From Symbiodinium natans (lineage: Eukaryota > Sar > Dinophyceae > Suessiales > Symbiodiniaceae), in contig CAJNDS010000205.1 in NCBI GenBank assembly GCA_905221605.1, positions 1 to 64,000 on the forward strand: a stretch of DNA of 64,000 nucleotides, in the 5' to 3' direction. This document shows, piece by piece, positions 42,372-53,519 of the stretch. Numbering within the stretch: position 1 is the stretch's first letter; every line of letters begins with the position of its first letter. The notes under the pieces are model-generated. The model saw nothing but the letters and a program-made list of their open reading frames with translations, was not told where the DNA came from and did not search any database. Made by a program: the position numbers and the translations under genes.

Positions 42372-43066
42372 GAGCAGGCCTTAGCCATGACAGCGGCCCT
42401 GATCGAAGAAGTCGACTTGCTGCAGTTTGGGAGTTCCTTCCAGAAGCAGCTGCCGGCAGCTTGTTCGCAAAGGGCTTAGTTTAGCGCCTTCCCACAGGCA
42501 TTTCTGTCATGTTCCACGAAGCTTTGGCTCTGTGCCGAAGGGACTGCGCCGACCCGAAATTGCCCGAAGCCATATACCTCGAACCCCAAGCCGGAAGACT
42601 GAAATCCCTGAGATACCAGAGGCCACGCCCTGATCCCCCGCCTTATCTTGTGGTGTGCTTGTGAGGGTTGAGGATGGGATCCAGCAGGTATCAAGGCAAA
42701 TCTCATCTTCAAGCCATTTGCATACTACCTTAGGATCGACATGGTCCGAACAACCCCGCAACCTCTTGGTCTTAGCTACTTTTGGTTGTTCTCGCATTCC
42801 CATGAAAAAGGCAGGCTTCCTGTTTAGACAAGAAAAATGCTCATCTGCTCTGGGCCCCAGGACCCCCCTGTCCAGCACAAAGAGGCGCGTTTCGCAACAG
42901 CCGTCGTGTGGCATGAGTTGAGAGCTGGATTGCGGATGAGAATTTGAAGGGCTCCAGAAATCTGCGTGCAAACGCTTTTGGCGCTCACGGGACGGTTCAA
43001 GCCTGAAACCAGAATGTCGTTAAATTGCAGGTGGCTGCGGTTGTTGCCCGCATGCCGTTGGAGGAG
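42372..43066 (+). CDS. possible upstream exons of the channel gene
   Basis: Two short segments look like exons behind AG|G acceptors. From 42372, EQALAMTAALIEEVDLLQ is open to about 42425-42460; from about 43032, VAAVVARMPLEERF is open to about 43075. Both are on the channel's strand and would lie in its cytoplasmic N-terminal part. There is no phase proof that they join each other or exon 1 of the channel. Confidence 0.3.
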
Positions 43067-43871
43067 CGCTTTTGGTTGGGGGGTGCTTTTTGTCTGGCTT
43101 GTAGTTCCCTGAGCATTGATGCCACTCCCCCTTCGTGTTGAATGTTTCGGGATTTTGTTTCAGAGGTTTGTTTTGGGTGTAGGATTTTGGGGGCCTAAGA
43201 ACTGGAGTTCGGAACCCCCTTGAGCGAGGAGAAGGCTCCTGTTCCTTTGGCCACCTGGCTTGTTATGGGTCTTAAAGGGACCCCCAAAAACTGTATCCCT
43301 ATTTTCGGCAACTCCTAAAAGCAGAAGGCCCCAGGATCAAGGAGAGGGCCGAGTTTCGGGAGGGTTTTTGCGGGTTTAGTGACGTTTAGGCTTGGCCCCC
43401 GTGCAATCTAAGCGCATTCTCAAGGCTTTCTGTCCCCAAGCGAACGAATTCCATGAATCCTGAGTGGTGGGCTTGCAAGGCTACCGCGCCGACGCCGAAG
43501 AAGCAGCCGGTCTTTCCGAGAATCTGTTTTTTTTCTTTGCCGTAGTTCTACCGGGCCTCGGGGCCTGCCCAACGTTTCCCAGGCGCTACAAGCCGCTCTT
43601 GCACGTAGAACCGCCTCAACCAGGCTGGGTCGCACTTTTCATGACAAAGGATTGCCGCCTGGCTTGTACTGACTTCCGCTGCACAACCAGCTATAAGCTC
43701 CCCAAAGCCACCATTGAAGACCCTGCATCCTACGCACCGCTTAATCCCGAAGTCGAGGCGCGGAGTTGGTTCTGGTGATGGGGCTTCCATCAGTATTCCA
43801 CCCTTAGCTGAACAACCAAACTAGCAAGGCTACCGTGATACTGCCGTGGGTTTATTGTGGTTTCGCCGGGG

Positions 43872-44023
43872 TAGGGTTTTGGGTGTAGGGTTTAGGGTTT
43901 AGGGTTTAGGGATTTTAGGGTTTAGGGTTTAGGGTTTAGGGTCTAGGGTTAGGGTTGAGGGTTTAGGGTTTAGGGCCTAGGGTTTAGGGGTTAGGGGTTA
44001 GGGTTTAGGGTTTAGGGTTTGAG
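43872..44023. repeat. TTTAGGG interstitial array
   Basis: Tandem TTTAGGG with frequent variants (TTAGGG, TTGAGGG, TCTAGGG, TTTAGGGG). A short further run is at 44144-44166. Confidence 0.85.
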
Positions 44024-44709
44024 GGCGTCTTGCAGGCAAGTCCCGCAGTCGACTTGACTGGGATGGGGGATTCCGAGTGTACTTTCCGGCGCCACCAGGC
44101 TGCAACCTGGGGATGTTCCCCCTTCTTCTGTTGAAATGCTCCCCCTAGGGTTTAGGGTTTAGGGTTTCAGCAGCTTGTACTAACAGTCCTTCATAGGGAT
44201 TATAGTACCTCCTATTACAATCCCTATTAAGGAATGTTCGTATAAGGGCGGCGGCCCGTAGAGATCTTACGTCCGAGGCCATGTGTTGAGCTTTACGGTC
44301 AAGGGTCCGGGGTGTTGACGGTGGATGAATATTCTTATTACTGTTATAAGTAGTATGCTATTCTCGTTTATCTTGTTATATTTATGATTATCATTGTTTC
44401 TATTATTCCTAGTGTTTTGTTACATTACCTTTTTTTTTGGTCCAAGCCCTCTCAAGCCCTCGGCCGCCCGCAGCCGCCCTCAGGCCGCAAGCCCGGTAAA
44501 CTCCTTAAGGGACCCCACGCCCAGTCCCTTCGCATCTTGAAGCCTCCTCTTCGCATGCTCTGGCTCTTGGACTCCTCAGAAATTCTCCGGATTTGAGATC
44601 GAAGCGCCTCTCTGCAGGGTTTTTGCTTGTAGGTTGTTTTCCAGCAGCTTCCTCGAAGGCCAGCTTGCAATCAAACAGCGTTGCTGCTGTCATGTTGGCA
44701 TGTTGTGTG

Positions 44710-44710
<1 letters not shown>

Positions 44711-44750
<40 letters not shown>

Positions 44751-44751
44751 A

Positions 44752-44793
<42 letters not shown>

Positions 44794-44807
44794 TGCGTGT
44801 GTGTGTC

Positions 44808-44850
<43 letters not shown>
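44711..44850. repeat. (TA)n(TG)n microsatellite
   Basis: (TA) at about 44711-44730 followed by interrupted (TG) to 44849. Open frames over it are artefacts. It lies in the spacer or intron upstream of the channel exon 1. Confidence 0.95.
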
Positions 44851-44851
<1 letters not shown>

Positions 44852-45189
44852 AGTGCAATTTCTCCAGTCTTGTGATTGTTGTGGTTATGCGAGCCATATT
44901 TTTCTGGTTATTCTTACCGTCGCTTTTTCGTTTAAACCAAGGCTGTTGTTATTTTGTGTTGCTATGGTCATGACCAAGATTATGTTTGATTGCTGCAAAC
45001 GTGTTATATGTGTTTCCGGGGATAGACGTACTGTCAAACTGCACCGAGAGCTTTGAACAAAGTCGCCACACAAAACATTAGCCCCAAACCTGAAACCATT
45101 CGTAGTAAAGTGTAAAGCCTGAACCCCCTGTGGAGTTGTACCTACGAGAAACCCCAAACTCAAAGACGACCTACTTGAAGGATCAGGGT

Positions 45190-45293
45190 CCTTACTAGTG
45201 AATTATAACTGTACTCATAAGCACTTATAAGCCCCTGAGGTGCCCAAATGATGGTTATAATTGGGTAAGAAGTACCATGAACCTTCAAGTACT
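45190..45293 (+). mobile_element. small non-autonomous element beside channel exon 1
   Basis: Counterpart of 42169-42262 in the opposite orientation. It ends about 15 bases before the acceptor of the first channel exon, so the 3' end of that intron seems to be derived from the element. Confidence 0.45.
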
Positions 45294-45307
45294 CAACAAA
45301 AGCCGAG

Positions 45308-48300
45308 GCTGTGTTTGCGCATCGTGAGCAGTCGATGGTTTGACTACCTTATCGGATTCGTGATCTTGGTCAACTCACTGTTAGTCGGCTTCGAAGTTCA
45401 GATGAGCTTAGATGGCCTAGACGTGACCTGGATGCAGCCTCTGGACACCGGATTCATTGGGCTGTACTTTCTGGAGCTCTGCATGCGACTCGTGGGAATG
45501 GGTTGGCGGCAGTGCTTCTGCGATGGATGGTTTCTTTTAGATTTCACCCTGGCTGCCTGGCTGCAATCCCTGGTTCAGTGTAAAGCTCTCATTGCAAAGT
45601 TTCTTGGAGCGTCTACAGTCTCGAGGGTGGTTCTCGTGAAAGGGCTCTTTAAAGGATCTGCGAAGGCTCATGGAACCCCCATGGAAAAGACGTAAACCGA
45701 AGACTTCTCAAGGAATTCCTCGAACCCAAAAGGTCAGCCGATCTGTGGCTTGCCACCTTCAGCCCTGAAAATTAAGCACCGCCCACATGGGTGGTTGTCA
45801 GAATTATGATCCTTTTTGGGGTGCCCTAAAGATTAGGTGCATTATACTAGGTCTTACTAGGGACCCAATGAGGGACCGTAATTTTGACCACCACCCACAT
45901 TGAGGTTTAGGCATAGGTTATCCGGTTCTCCAAGCCTTGGAAGACTCCAAAGCCAAGCCCAAAACACCCATGAGAAGTGCCGCAAGGTGGTCTTGGGCAT
46001 CGTGACGGTCTTTGTGCTTCTGCTGCTTGGGCCGTGCAACCCCCCCAAACACCTTCAGGGTTGACTTAGGGTGCCTGAAGCACATCTCGAGCTCCGCGTG
46101 GGAGGAAGAGGTTGGCCTTCGCCGATCAAGTGCACACAGGCATGTCCGAACTCGGGCATCGATTTTCATGTAAGTGAATCTCATTCAGAGCATGTTTCAG
46201 GAGGGGCCCTAGAACCTCCTAAGAAGGATCCCAATAAGGGCCGAATAAGGCCCCCCCTGAGGGAGGCTTTTGGGGCTCGGGTCCGACCTCGCGACGTCCC
46301 ATTTGGTGAGACAAGTCGCAAAAAGTACCGAAGAACAGGAGCCTCTAGACCAGCCTTCAGAAGTTTCAATCAAGATTTCCGTTCTCCAGATCAAAATTGG
46401 CGATGTGAAGGGCATTGGGCTCGGATGCCCACTTCACCCAACAGCCCTAAGCCTGAAGCCTCAAACCACCCCCCCCCCAAGTACACCCTACACCGCAACC
46501 TCCGAACTCCCTTGTACTTCCTTGCTCCCCACACCGAGACTCTAAACCCTCTAGACACCCCTCCCCCCCCCACTTCCCCTCGTTCTAAGTTCTACGTGCC
46601 CCCCTCCGCCCCTCCAAAACCCATAAACCCTACACCCGAAACCCTAAACCCCAAGCCGAAAAGAGCTCTCTCTCTCTCTCGCTCCCCCCTCTCTCTCCCT
46701 CTCTCTCTCTCTTCCTCTCTCTCTCTCTCCCCCCTCTCTCTCTCTCTCCCTCCCTCTCTCAGGTTCGGTTCCAGCGGGGATCTTGGCATCCTCGAGTCGG
46801 TTCTGGTGGTTCGCGCCATGCGGCTCCTGCGCCTCATCCGGGCGCTGCGGATGCTGAAGTACTTCCGCAGCTCGGGAGCTCGGAGGGCGAGGGGTTCTTC
46901 CGGGAGGAGGTGTCCTTTTGTTCATTTCTTGGAGGGGCTGAGGGGGGGGGGTTGGGTTCGGGTGTGGGGCTGCAGGGGTAGGTTTGGGGGTTTGGGGCTT
47001 CAGAGGTTTGGTGAGTTTAGGGGCGTTCGGATTGAGGCCTCGGGCTCGGCGTGGCACGAAGAACTTTGAACCCGAAATCCCAAGGCCCAGGCATCAACTC
47101 GAGTTTCGGTGTCAGAGGCGGGTAAGACCTCCTCCAAGGAACCGTCTGGAGACTGGTCTACGGGTTGCTGACGTCGCACAATGCCACCCGCACCGAAAAC
47201 TGGACTGGGCTTCGACTCTGGGGGTTTACGAAAATCGGGGTGACAAAGTATTTTGGGGTGTAGAAGGGCTCCCCCTATTTACGGAAATCCCTCATATGGA
47301 GGAATCCGTGAGCTCATCTTGTGAACATAAACGTTTTCGGCAAACCCTGCGGCCCAGACCGCCAATGCGAAGCCTTTTCAGAGTTTTTGGGCTTCGGAGC
47401 TTTGTGGGATTTGGGGCTTCTGTCTTCACCGCCCTCCCAAACCCTAAGCCATAAACCCCAAACACCAGAAGCTCAACTCTGACGGTCCGAGGTTTGAGGT
47501 TCAGGGTCTTTTGATGGCTAGGCGGCCGAAAAAGCGGCCGAAAATGGCTTGAACCGCCTTACGCTCTCATCCATCCAGAGAGGCCATGTTCTCGACCCTT
47601 TCGCTGATCCTGCTGACGCTCTATGTGTTCGCCTGCTTGGGGGTGGACACTTGTCGAACGAAAAAAGTCGGTGGCCTTATAGCCTTAGCTTGGCAGCATC
47701 AGCCCATGAGTTGGAAGGGAAGCAGTGCAGGTTGTTTTCGGGGTTTTCGTGGCTAAGGGCGTCTCAAGATCCGAGAGCTCAGGAGTTGATCACCAAGGAT
47801 GAGAACCTCTTGGGCATGGATGTGACTTCCGCTATCATCCAGGATCACTTCGTCTCAGTTTTCGTGTCAATGCTGACCTTGGTGCAGTTCGTTACCGTCG
47901 ACTCAGCCACATCCTTAGCACATGGCCCCCTTTTGGGGGCGCCCTAGATGTAAGGGTTCCCTACTAGAGCTGGGCTCTCGGCGATAGGATTCCTGAACGC
48001 TACAGTCCTTCGGTGCTGGGGACATCTCAGTGTTCAACCTCCAAGCCCAAACCTCGTGTGTTGACGTGTAAACCGGTTGCCAGACCCATGTATGCCCACA
48101 GGGGCGCATGTAGGCCCATCAAGCCCGACCCTGAACTGCAAAGAGCCAAAGAGGGTCTCAGAAAGCGGCGCTTTGAGGTTGCCTGGCGGTTTGGGGCGGG
48201 GGGGCACATGGGAGGAGCGCGAGCGGTCACAAAATTCGTCGTCCTAAGCCTCACCGTGCATTGTAACTCTTGGATTCCTATAGTTATGGGGGCAAGAAAT

Positions 48301-48761
48301 GCGAGCATTGCCAGCATCAAATCATAACTGATCAGAACCTTCAAAGCAAAAGCCCATAAAAGCCCCGAGGTTGCGATAGTTTACGTGCCGCTGATCAAGG
48401 AGAAGCCGATCTTAGCGGTCTACTTCTTCGTCGCACCCCCAGTGTTCGGTTTGGTGTATGGCTTTCCAGTTCCCTAGACAAAGCCTACTAAGCTCGCAAT
48501 CCTGAGCTGCTGACACGTAAACATCTTGCGTCCTGAGCGTGTAGTCTGACGCTTCAGGAGATCGCGCAGAACCAGTAAGACGAAGCCAACCTGAAGCCCC
48601 CACGCACCTGTTCAGGCCATCATCTTGATTGTCTCGATTGCCCTCATGAACTTGGCTACTCTGCTGATTCTGATGTAGAGACGCCGGGTCGGAGCTCAAG
48701 AATCCAAAGCTAAAACCCTAAACCCTAAACCCTAAACTCCCTAAACCCTAAACCCTAAACC

Positions 48762-48800
<39 letters not shown>

Positions 48801-49341
48801 ACCCTAAACCCTAAACCCTAAACCCTAAACCCTAGTCCTGAGTTGGCTTCGGGGTCAGCCTGGGGGTTCGGCTCGGTCGCCTCACTCGCAGGGTCTCCCG
48901 CGCAGCGCGTCCTTACCCCAAGAAGACAAGTGAGGGGGGTTTAGGGTTTAGGGTTTAGGGTTTAGGGTTTAGGGTTTAGGGTTTAGGGTTTGTTGGGGTT
49001 TAGGGTTTAGGGGGTGGTGGGCGGGTTCATGGACTGAGGGTTTTTACGGTACAGGGTGTCAGCCAGAATCGCAATGCCACCAGACAAGCATCGCAACGTT
49101 GCTGGGAAGCATCAAAACGATTCAAAACGTATCAAAACGTGAGTGTTCTCGCGGCCTCCCTCGTTCTTGGACCTGGACTTCTTTTTCTTGCCCATGCCTT
49201 GAACAAATCGGCCCCGAGACTTCATTGAAGAAGAGTTTGGAAGTGCTCTTGGACATTCTTTACGCTGGCAATCTCTCTCTCTCTCTCTGTTTTGGTATCT
49301 CTTTCTCTCTCTGTCTCTCTCTTTCTCTCTCTTTCTCTCTC

Positions 49342-49394
<53 letters not shown>

Positions 49395-52300
49395 GCATAC
49401 ATAGATAGATCATCTCCCTAGTCACGACACAGCAACCCTGCAGTTTAAGATTAATCACCGCGAGGTCACCGCAGTTTTGGTGGAGGGGGCTCTCGAGAAT
49501 GCTGCCCACGACCGAGAAGCAGAAAAAGTCAACTTGCAAGAGAAGTTGAAGGAAGCCGCTTCTTGCCTGAACAAAGCCCCCGCGTGCTGTTTGGGTGGAG
49601 GGTTGCGGTGAGAATCATGCCTCGGTAACCTGCACCCACGCAACGCCAAGAAGCCGATTTCATATCAAATCCGGCCTCCACCGCCTTTCCCCGTCGGAGG
49701 CACCGTGCCAGTACCAAGCTAGTATCATGTCGGGCGAGTTGGTTGAATCATGCGTAAGCGTGTGTAAGGCTTTCATAAATCGGGCAGGGTGGCGGACCCG
49801 CCCGTGCCTGTTATCTGCTGCCCGAACATGGGCTTTTCTCCACTGTTCGCAAGAATGTTCGCACCACGAACATTCGCAACCAATCTACGCAGGCACCCGT
49901 CTCACCTTTCCAATAGGGGTTGGGAGCTTCTTGAGCAGGATGAGAGGATGTCGTAGGTTCAATCCACTCAATTGACCCTAAACAAGCCTACTCAACCGTC
50001 TAACAGACATAGTGCGGCCTTGCCGGCAGCAGCCAGCCTTGAGTTTTTGGAAGTTCTGATGGCTTAACACGTACATGATATTTTAAAGCACGAATGTTTG
50101 GGGTTTTAATTACCCTTCCTCGGCAGGCCGTGGAGCACCCGAGAGAGCTCGCAAGACTTGAAACTGAAAACCTGGTATTCGATTGGGTTGTAAGTTACAG
50201 GGGCTCAGGTCAAGGGTCTCTTCGAGGCCTCGAGTTTTCGGCAAGAAGCGCCGCAACTTCCGAGGTCCCAAAGTTGAGAGAGGTCTTTGCCGCCATGGAC
50301 GCGAACGGAGACGGCAACGTGACCATGGAGGACGGCGGATGCGTTTGGGGCAGGGTTTAGAAGACCCAGCATTTTGTGAGCAACTTTTGTTTTGTGATGG
50401 GCTTGGTAGGTTGAATCTGTGGGTGAAGGAAGGTTTGGGCTTTGGTTCATGATGTCAGTGTTGTATGACGTCTGTGTAGTTGCTCTGCGATGACAGTCGT
50501 GGCTCGCAGCGCCGTTCGAAGGCTTATGGTTCTCCTGGCTAAGTTCGTGTGCTGATTGAGCTTCCTGAATTCCTTCGCGCCAGCTTTGAAACCACAATAC
50601 ACCGAAGTCGCAAAACCCAAGCCTAGCCCGAACCCCCTGAAGCCTTGGACTCTAAACCCCAAAGCCAAAGCAAGAACGGCCTGAAGCACGAAACGAGCCC
50701 AACACAGGAGATAGAGGCTGTTCCCATGGACGTCATACCCAAAGAGTTCTTCGAGAAGAACAATGTCAGCAGCATGCAGGCCCACCTGTCGGGGACTTGG
50801 TAGAGGTGGAGGTGTAGAGATCTTGCAGTCATCTTTGTCCCTCCACTCCTCAAGCCTCCTCTTGAAGCCCTCGCTTATATATGTATAAATAAATGCATAT
50901 ATGACTAAATAGATTTACTTTTTTTTTGGGTTTTTGGGGCTCCGTAGTTCCTTCGCCTCAGGCTTTGCCAGGTTCTTGGTGTCGAAGAGTTTTTTGGTTG
51001 CAGGGTCTGGCCCTTTTTGAGGACCTTGTTTGGGGTTGCGAGAGTTTTGGATGTTTTGGAGTTTCTATATTACTTTTGTGTGTTTCCTGTTCTTGTTGTT
51101 TTTTGCCTTTTTTGGGGGTGGGGGGGGGGGTGGGGAGGGGGGGGTTTTGGGGTGTTTTAGGGCCTCCGAACAGGAGATCTTCGAAGTGTTGGATGTTGAC
51201 GGCGGGGGAGAGCTCTCGCAAGAGGAGTTCGTCCGGTCCCCAGTGGGCTTCCCGTTGCGGTTTGAAGTTGGGCTCAGTTGTGAACCCGAACCCCTAAACC
51301 CTAAACCCTAAACCCTAAACCCTAAACCCTAAACCCTAAACCCTAAACCCTAAACCCTAAACCCTAAACCCTAAACCCTAACCCCGAAACCCTAACCCCT
51401 AAACCCTAAACCCTAAACCCTAAACCCTAAACCCTAAACCCTAAACCCTAAACCCTAAACCCTAAACCCTAAACCCTAAACCCTAAACCCTAAACCCTAA
51501 ACCCTAAACCCTAAACCCTAAACCCTAAACCCTTAAACCTAAACCCTAAACCCTAAACCCTAAACCCTAAACCCTAAACCCTAAACCCTAAACCCTAAAC
51601 CCTAAACCCTAAACCCTAAACCCTAAACCCTAAACCCTAAACCCTAAACCCTAAACCCCAAACCCTAAACCCTAAACCCTGAACCCCAGACAGCCTAGAA
51701 TCCTTGCCTCCTCAGTCCGGCCGTTTGTTCTCTTCCGATCTGGGCTCCGCCGTATCCCAATGTGTCTGGGACGTTTTTCGAGCAGGCCCCTGCAATTCCT
51801 GAGCAGGTTTTGGGATCAAGGCGTTACGGGCGCTACGCGATAGCAGTAAAGCCCAAGTTGGCGACTGGCATGAGAGCCGTAGAAACCCTAACCCTAAACC
51901 CTAAAACCTAAACCCTAAACCCTAAGCCCCAAACCCTAAACCCTAAACCCTAAACCCTAAACCCTAAACCCTAAACCCTAAATCTGTTGGAGGCTTCGGC
52001 CCTCTGGGCTTCGGGGTTCAGGGTTCCATCATCCAGGTCGATGGCCTCCTTGACATCTTCTTCCGTGATGTGCCGCTCGAGACGCTCGGAAGCATCGGGC
52101 TGCGGAGGTACCCCTCAGCCCCCCAAACCTCCTCACCCTTAAGGGGGCCCCTGAAAAAAGCTACCTGACGGGCATTTGGAGCCTCGCCCCAGACCCTCTA
52201 AACCCCTGCTGAGCCGATGGCTCAGAGATCATTTCAGGGCCCAACCCTTAAAAGCAGCTTTGCTCCCGGACCTACAGGAGCACTGCAAGAGAGCCGTAGA

Positions 52301-52481
52301 GGGCCTGGGGGCCTGCGACTTGCGCAGCCTTACGCCCTGTTTCTTCAGGACCGTCCAGACGCTGAAGATGCTCCGCATGATGGAGTGCAGGCTGCAAGTC
52401 CTCAAAGACACCGTCGACGTTGTGCAGCAGAAGGTTTTGGTGCTCCGTGCCTGCTTCGGGGAGATCGTCGAGCCCGAATAA
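45308..52481 (+). CDS. voltage-gated cation channel, one six-helix domain plus EF-hands
   Basis: Exons: 45308-45551 (S1, S2, start of S3), 45987-46030 (S3), 46763-46869 (S4), 47139-47182 (S4-S5 linker), 47583-47645 (S5), 47783-47905 (pore), 48370-48432, 48616-48654 (S6), 49465-49554, 50265-50330 (EF-hand 1), 50708-50779, 51174-51230 (EF-hand 2), 52037-52107 and 52349-52481. Phases match at nearly every join. S4 has seven basic residues at every third position (VRAMRLLRLIRALRMLKYFR). The pore reads MLTLVQFVTVDS. EF-hand 1 is DANGDGNVTMEE, completed across a splice; EF-hand 2 is DVDGGGELSQEE and degenerate at position 5. A coiled-coil-like end follows. The layout recalls single-domain eukaryotic channels such as EukCat. 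It acts in a membrane as a presumed tetramer with Ca2+ regulation. The 5' exons, and any exon between 49554 and 50265, are unproven. Confidence 0.88.
45788..45901. mobile_element. MITE-like inverted-repeat element in channel intron 1
   Basis: GGGTGGTTGTCAGAATTATG at the left is matched, with about five mismatches, by the reverse complement of CGTAATTTTGACCACCACCC at the right. ACAT flanks both ends, a possible target duplication. The interior has no coding capacity. Confidence 0.55.
46664..46762 (+). repeat. CT-rich tract before the S4 exon
   Basis: About 95 bases of CTCTCT/CCCTCTC ending in TCTCAG|G, the acceptor of the voltage-sensor exon. It works as an extreme polypyrimidine tract, or is a microsatellite that happens to provide one. 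Confidence 0.85.
48711..48836. repeat. CCCTAAA/CCCTCAA array in channel intron
   Basis: Heptamers CCCTAAA with a central block of CCCTCAA. It lies in the intron between the exons at 48616-48654 and 49465-49554. Confidence 0.85.
48937..49014. repeat. TTTAGGG array in channel intron
   Basis: Opposite strand sense to the array at 48711-48836 in the same intron, so the intron RNA could fold back on itself. Confidence 0.85.
49270..49396. repeat. CT microsatellite in channel intron
   Basis: Interrupted (CT)n with GTTT breaks, about 70 bases before the acceptor at 49464/49465. Confidence 0.9.
51290..51690. repeat. long CCCTAAA interstitial array in channel intron
   Basis: About 400 bp of almost perfect CCCTAAA heptamers, with rare breaks near 51378-51393, 51530 and 51655, between the EF-hand 2 exon and the next exon. 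A further array lies at 51885-51980. Exons of the same gene on both sides show it is internal. Confidence 0.95.
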
Positions 52482-52755
52482 TGTTGACTTCGCATTAATA
52501 AACCCCCCCCCCCCTTGATTGATCAATCTCTCCGGCCAGGGCCTCCTCAATTATATTCGCCTAAATCCTGGTAGGTCTAGCTGTCCCGGTGCCACCACAG
52601 TGGGCTAAGTGAGCCTCTACTGCGAGCCTGTGGGGGATCACTTTTAGAAAAATATTCCGGGCTGGATTTTATAATTGTGGGGGGGTTACATTATTGTGTT
52701 CCGGCAGCTGGATTTTATAATTGTAGCGGGAATCATTAATGTGAAGTCAACATTA
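52479..52755. mobile_element. Stowaway-like MITE at the channel stop codon
   Basis: ATGTTGACTTCGCATTAAT at 52481-52499 is repeated in inverse at 52735-52753 (ATTAATGTGAAGTCAACAT) with one mismatch. TA flanks each end (52479-52480 and 52754-52755), as for Tc1/mariner-type MITEs. The interior of 235 bp contains a repeated GCTGGATTTTATAATTGTRG word. The TA and first A of the element form the TAA that ends the channel frame. Confidence 0.75.
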
Positions 52756-52759
52756 GTCT

Positions 52760-53095
52760 ACACCGTGCTTGAGTTTTTGTTGGGCTGATACAAGCAGCAA
52801 CAAGTAAAGCTGCAAGGCTGTTTGGGTTGTTGTTGCAGAAGGATGGAGGGCTTTTGTGGTGTGTGGGACGAAAGTGTTGTACTTCTGTGTCATCTCCATC
52901 TCACCAACGCAGATTCAGTTTCTGGCATGTGGACGTGCTTCAGAAGCTCCAAAGGGATCCTGCTATTTGGGGGTCTCTATTAGGGCCCCCTTATGTTCGT
53001 AAACCAAAACCCTCTCAGGCGACATGGTCGCCCCACCCATAGCTTTCGTTGACTTTGGCTCTCCCGCCCTCCGCTCCCGATGCCGGTGTCTGCTG
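52760..53095. other. spacer without recognised genes
   Basis: Follows the MITE. No recognisable exon; if the channel gene continues past the element I cannot identify it here. Confidence 0.35.
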
Positions 53096-53097
53096 TT

Positions 53098-53238
53098 ACT
53101 GCAGCACGCACGCACACCACGCACGCACACGCACACGCCCACGCACACGCACACGCCCACGCACGCGCACGCGCACGCACACGCACACGCACACGCACAC
53201 GCACACGCACGCACGCACGCACGCACGCACGCCCGCCC

Positions 53239-53275
<37 letters not shown>

Positions 53276-53277
53276 CA

Positions 53278-53356
<79 letters not shown>
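53098..53356. repeat. CACG/CACACG microsatellite
   Basis: Blocks of (ACGC)n, (ACACGC)n and finally (AC)n over about 255 bp. Alternating purine-pyrimidine over the whole length makes it a strong Z-DNA-forming candidate. A (TA)n run follows at 53420-53460. Confidence 0.95.
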
Positions 53357-53358
<2 letters not shown>

Positions 53359-53519
53359 CTGCCAGTTTCACGCGACAACCTGAGCCGGATGCAAAGTGAA
53401 CTGCGAGTCACTCTATACCTATATATATATATATATATATATTCATATATATATATATGCATCACAGTTTATGGTGTTGGCTTTGGAGATCCAATGGGTC
53501 CTTTGCTTCCTGACAATGT

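Noticed and set aside
44593..45056. Cys/Val-rich frames resembling membrane segments
   Set aside because: They are translations of the (TA)n(TG)n run; only the sequence from 45308 is a true channel exon.
51290..51690. Telomere, i.e. a chromosome end
   Set aside because: Exons of one gene lie on both sides in the same orientation, so the array is internal.
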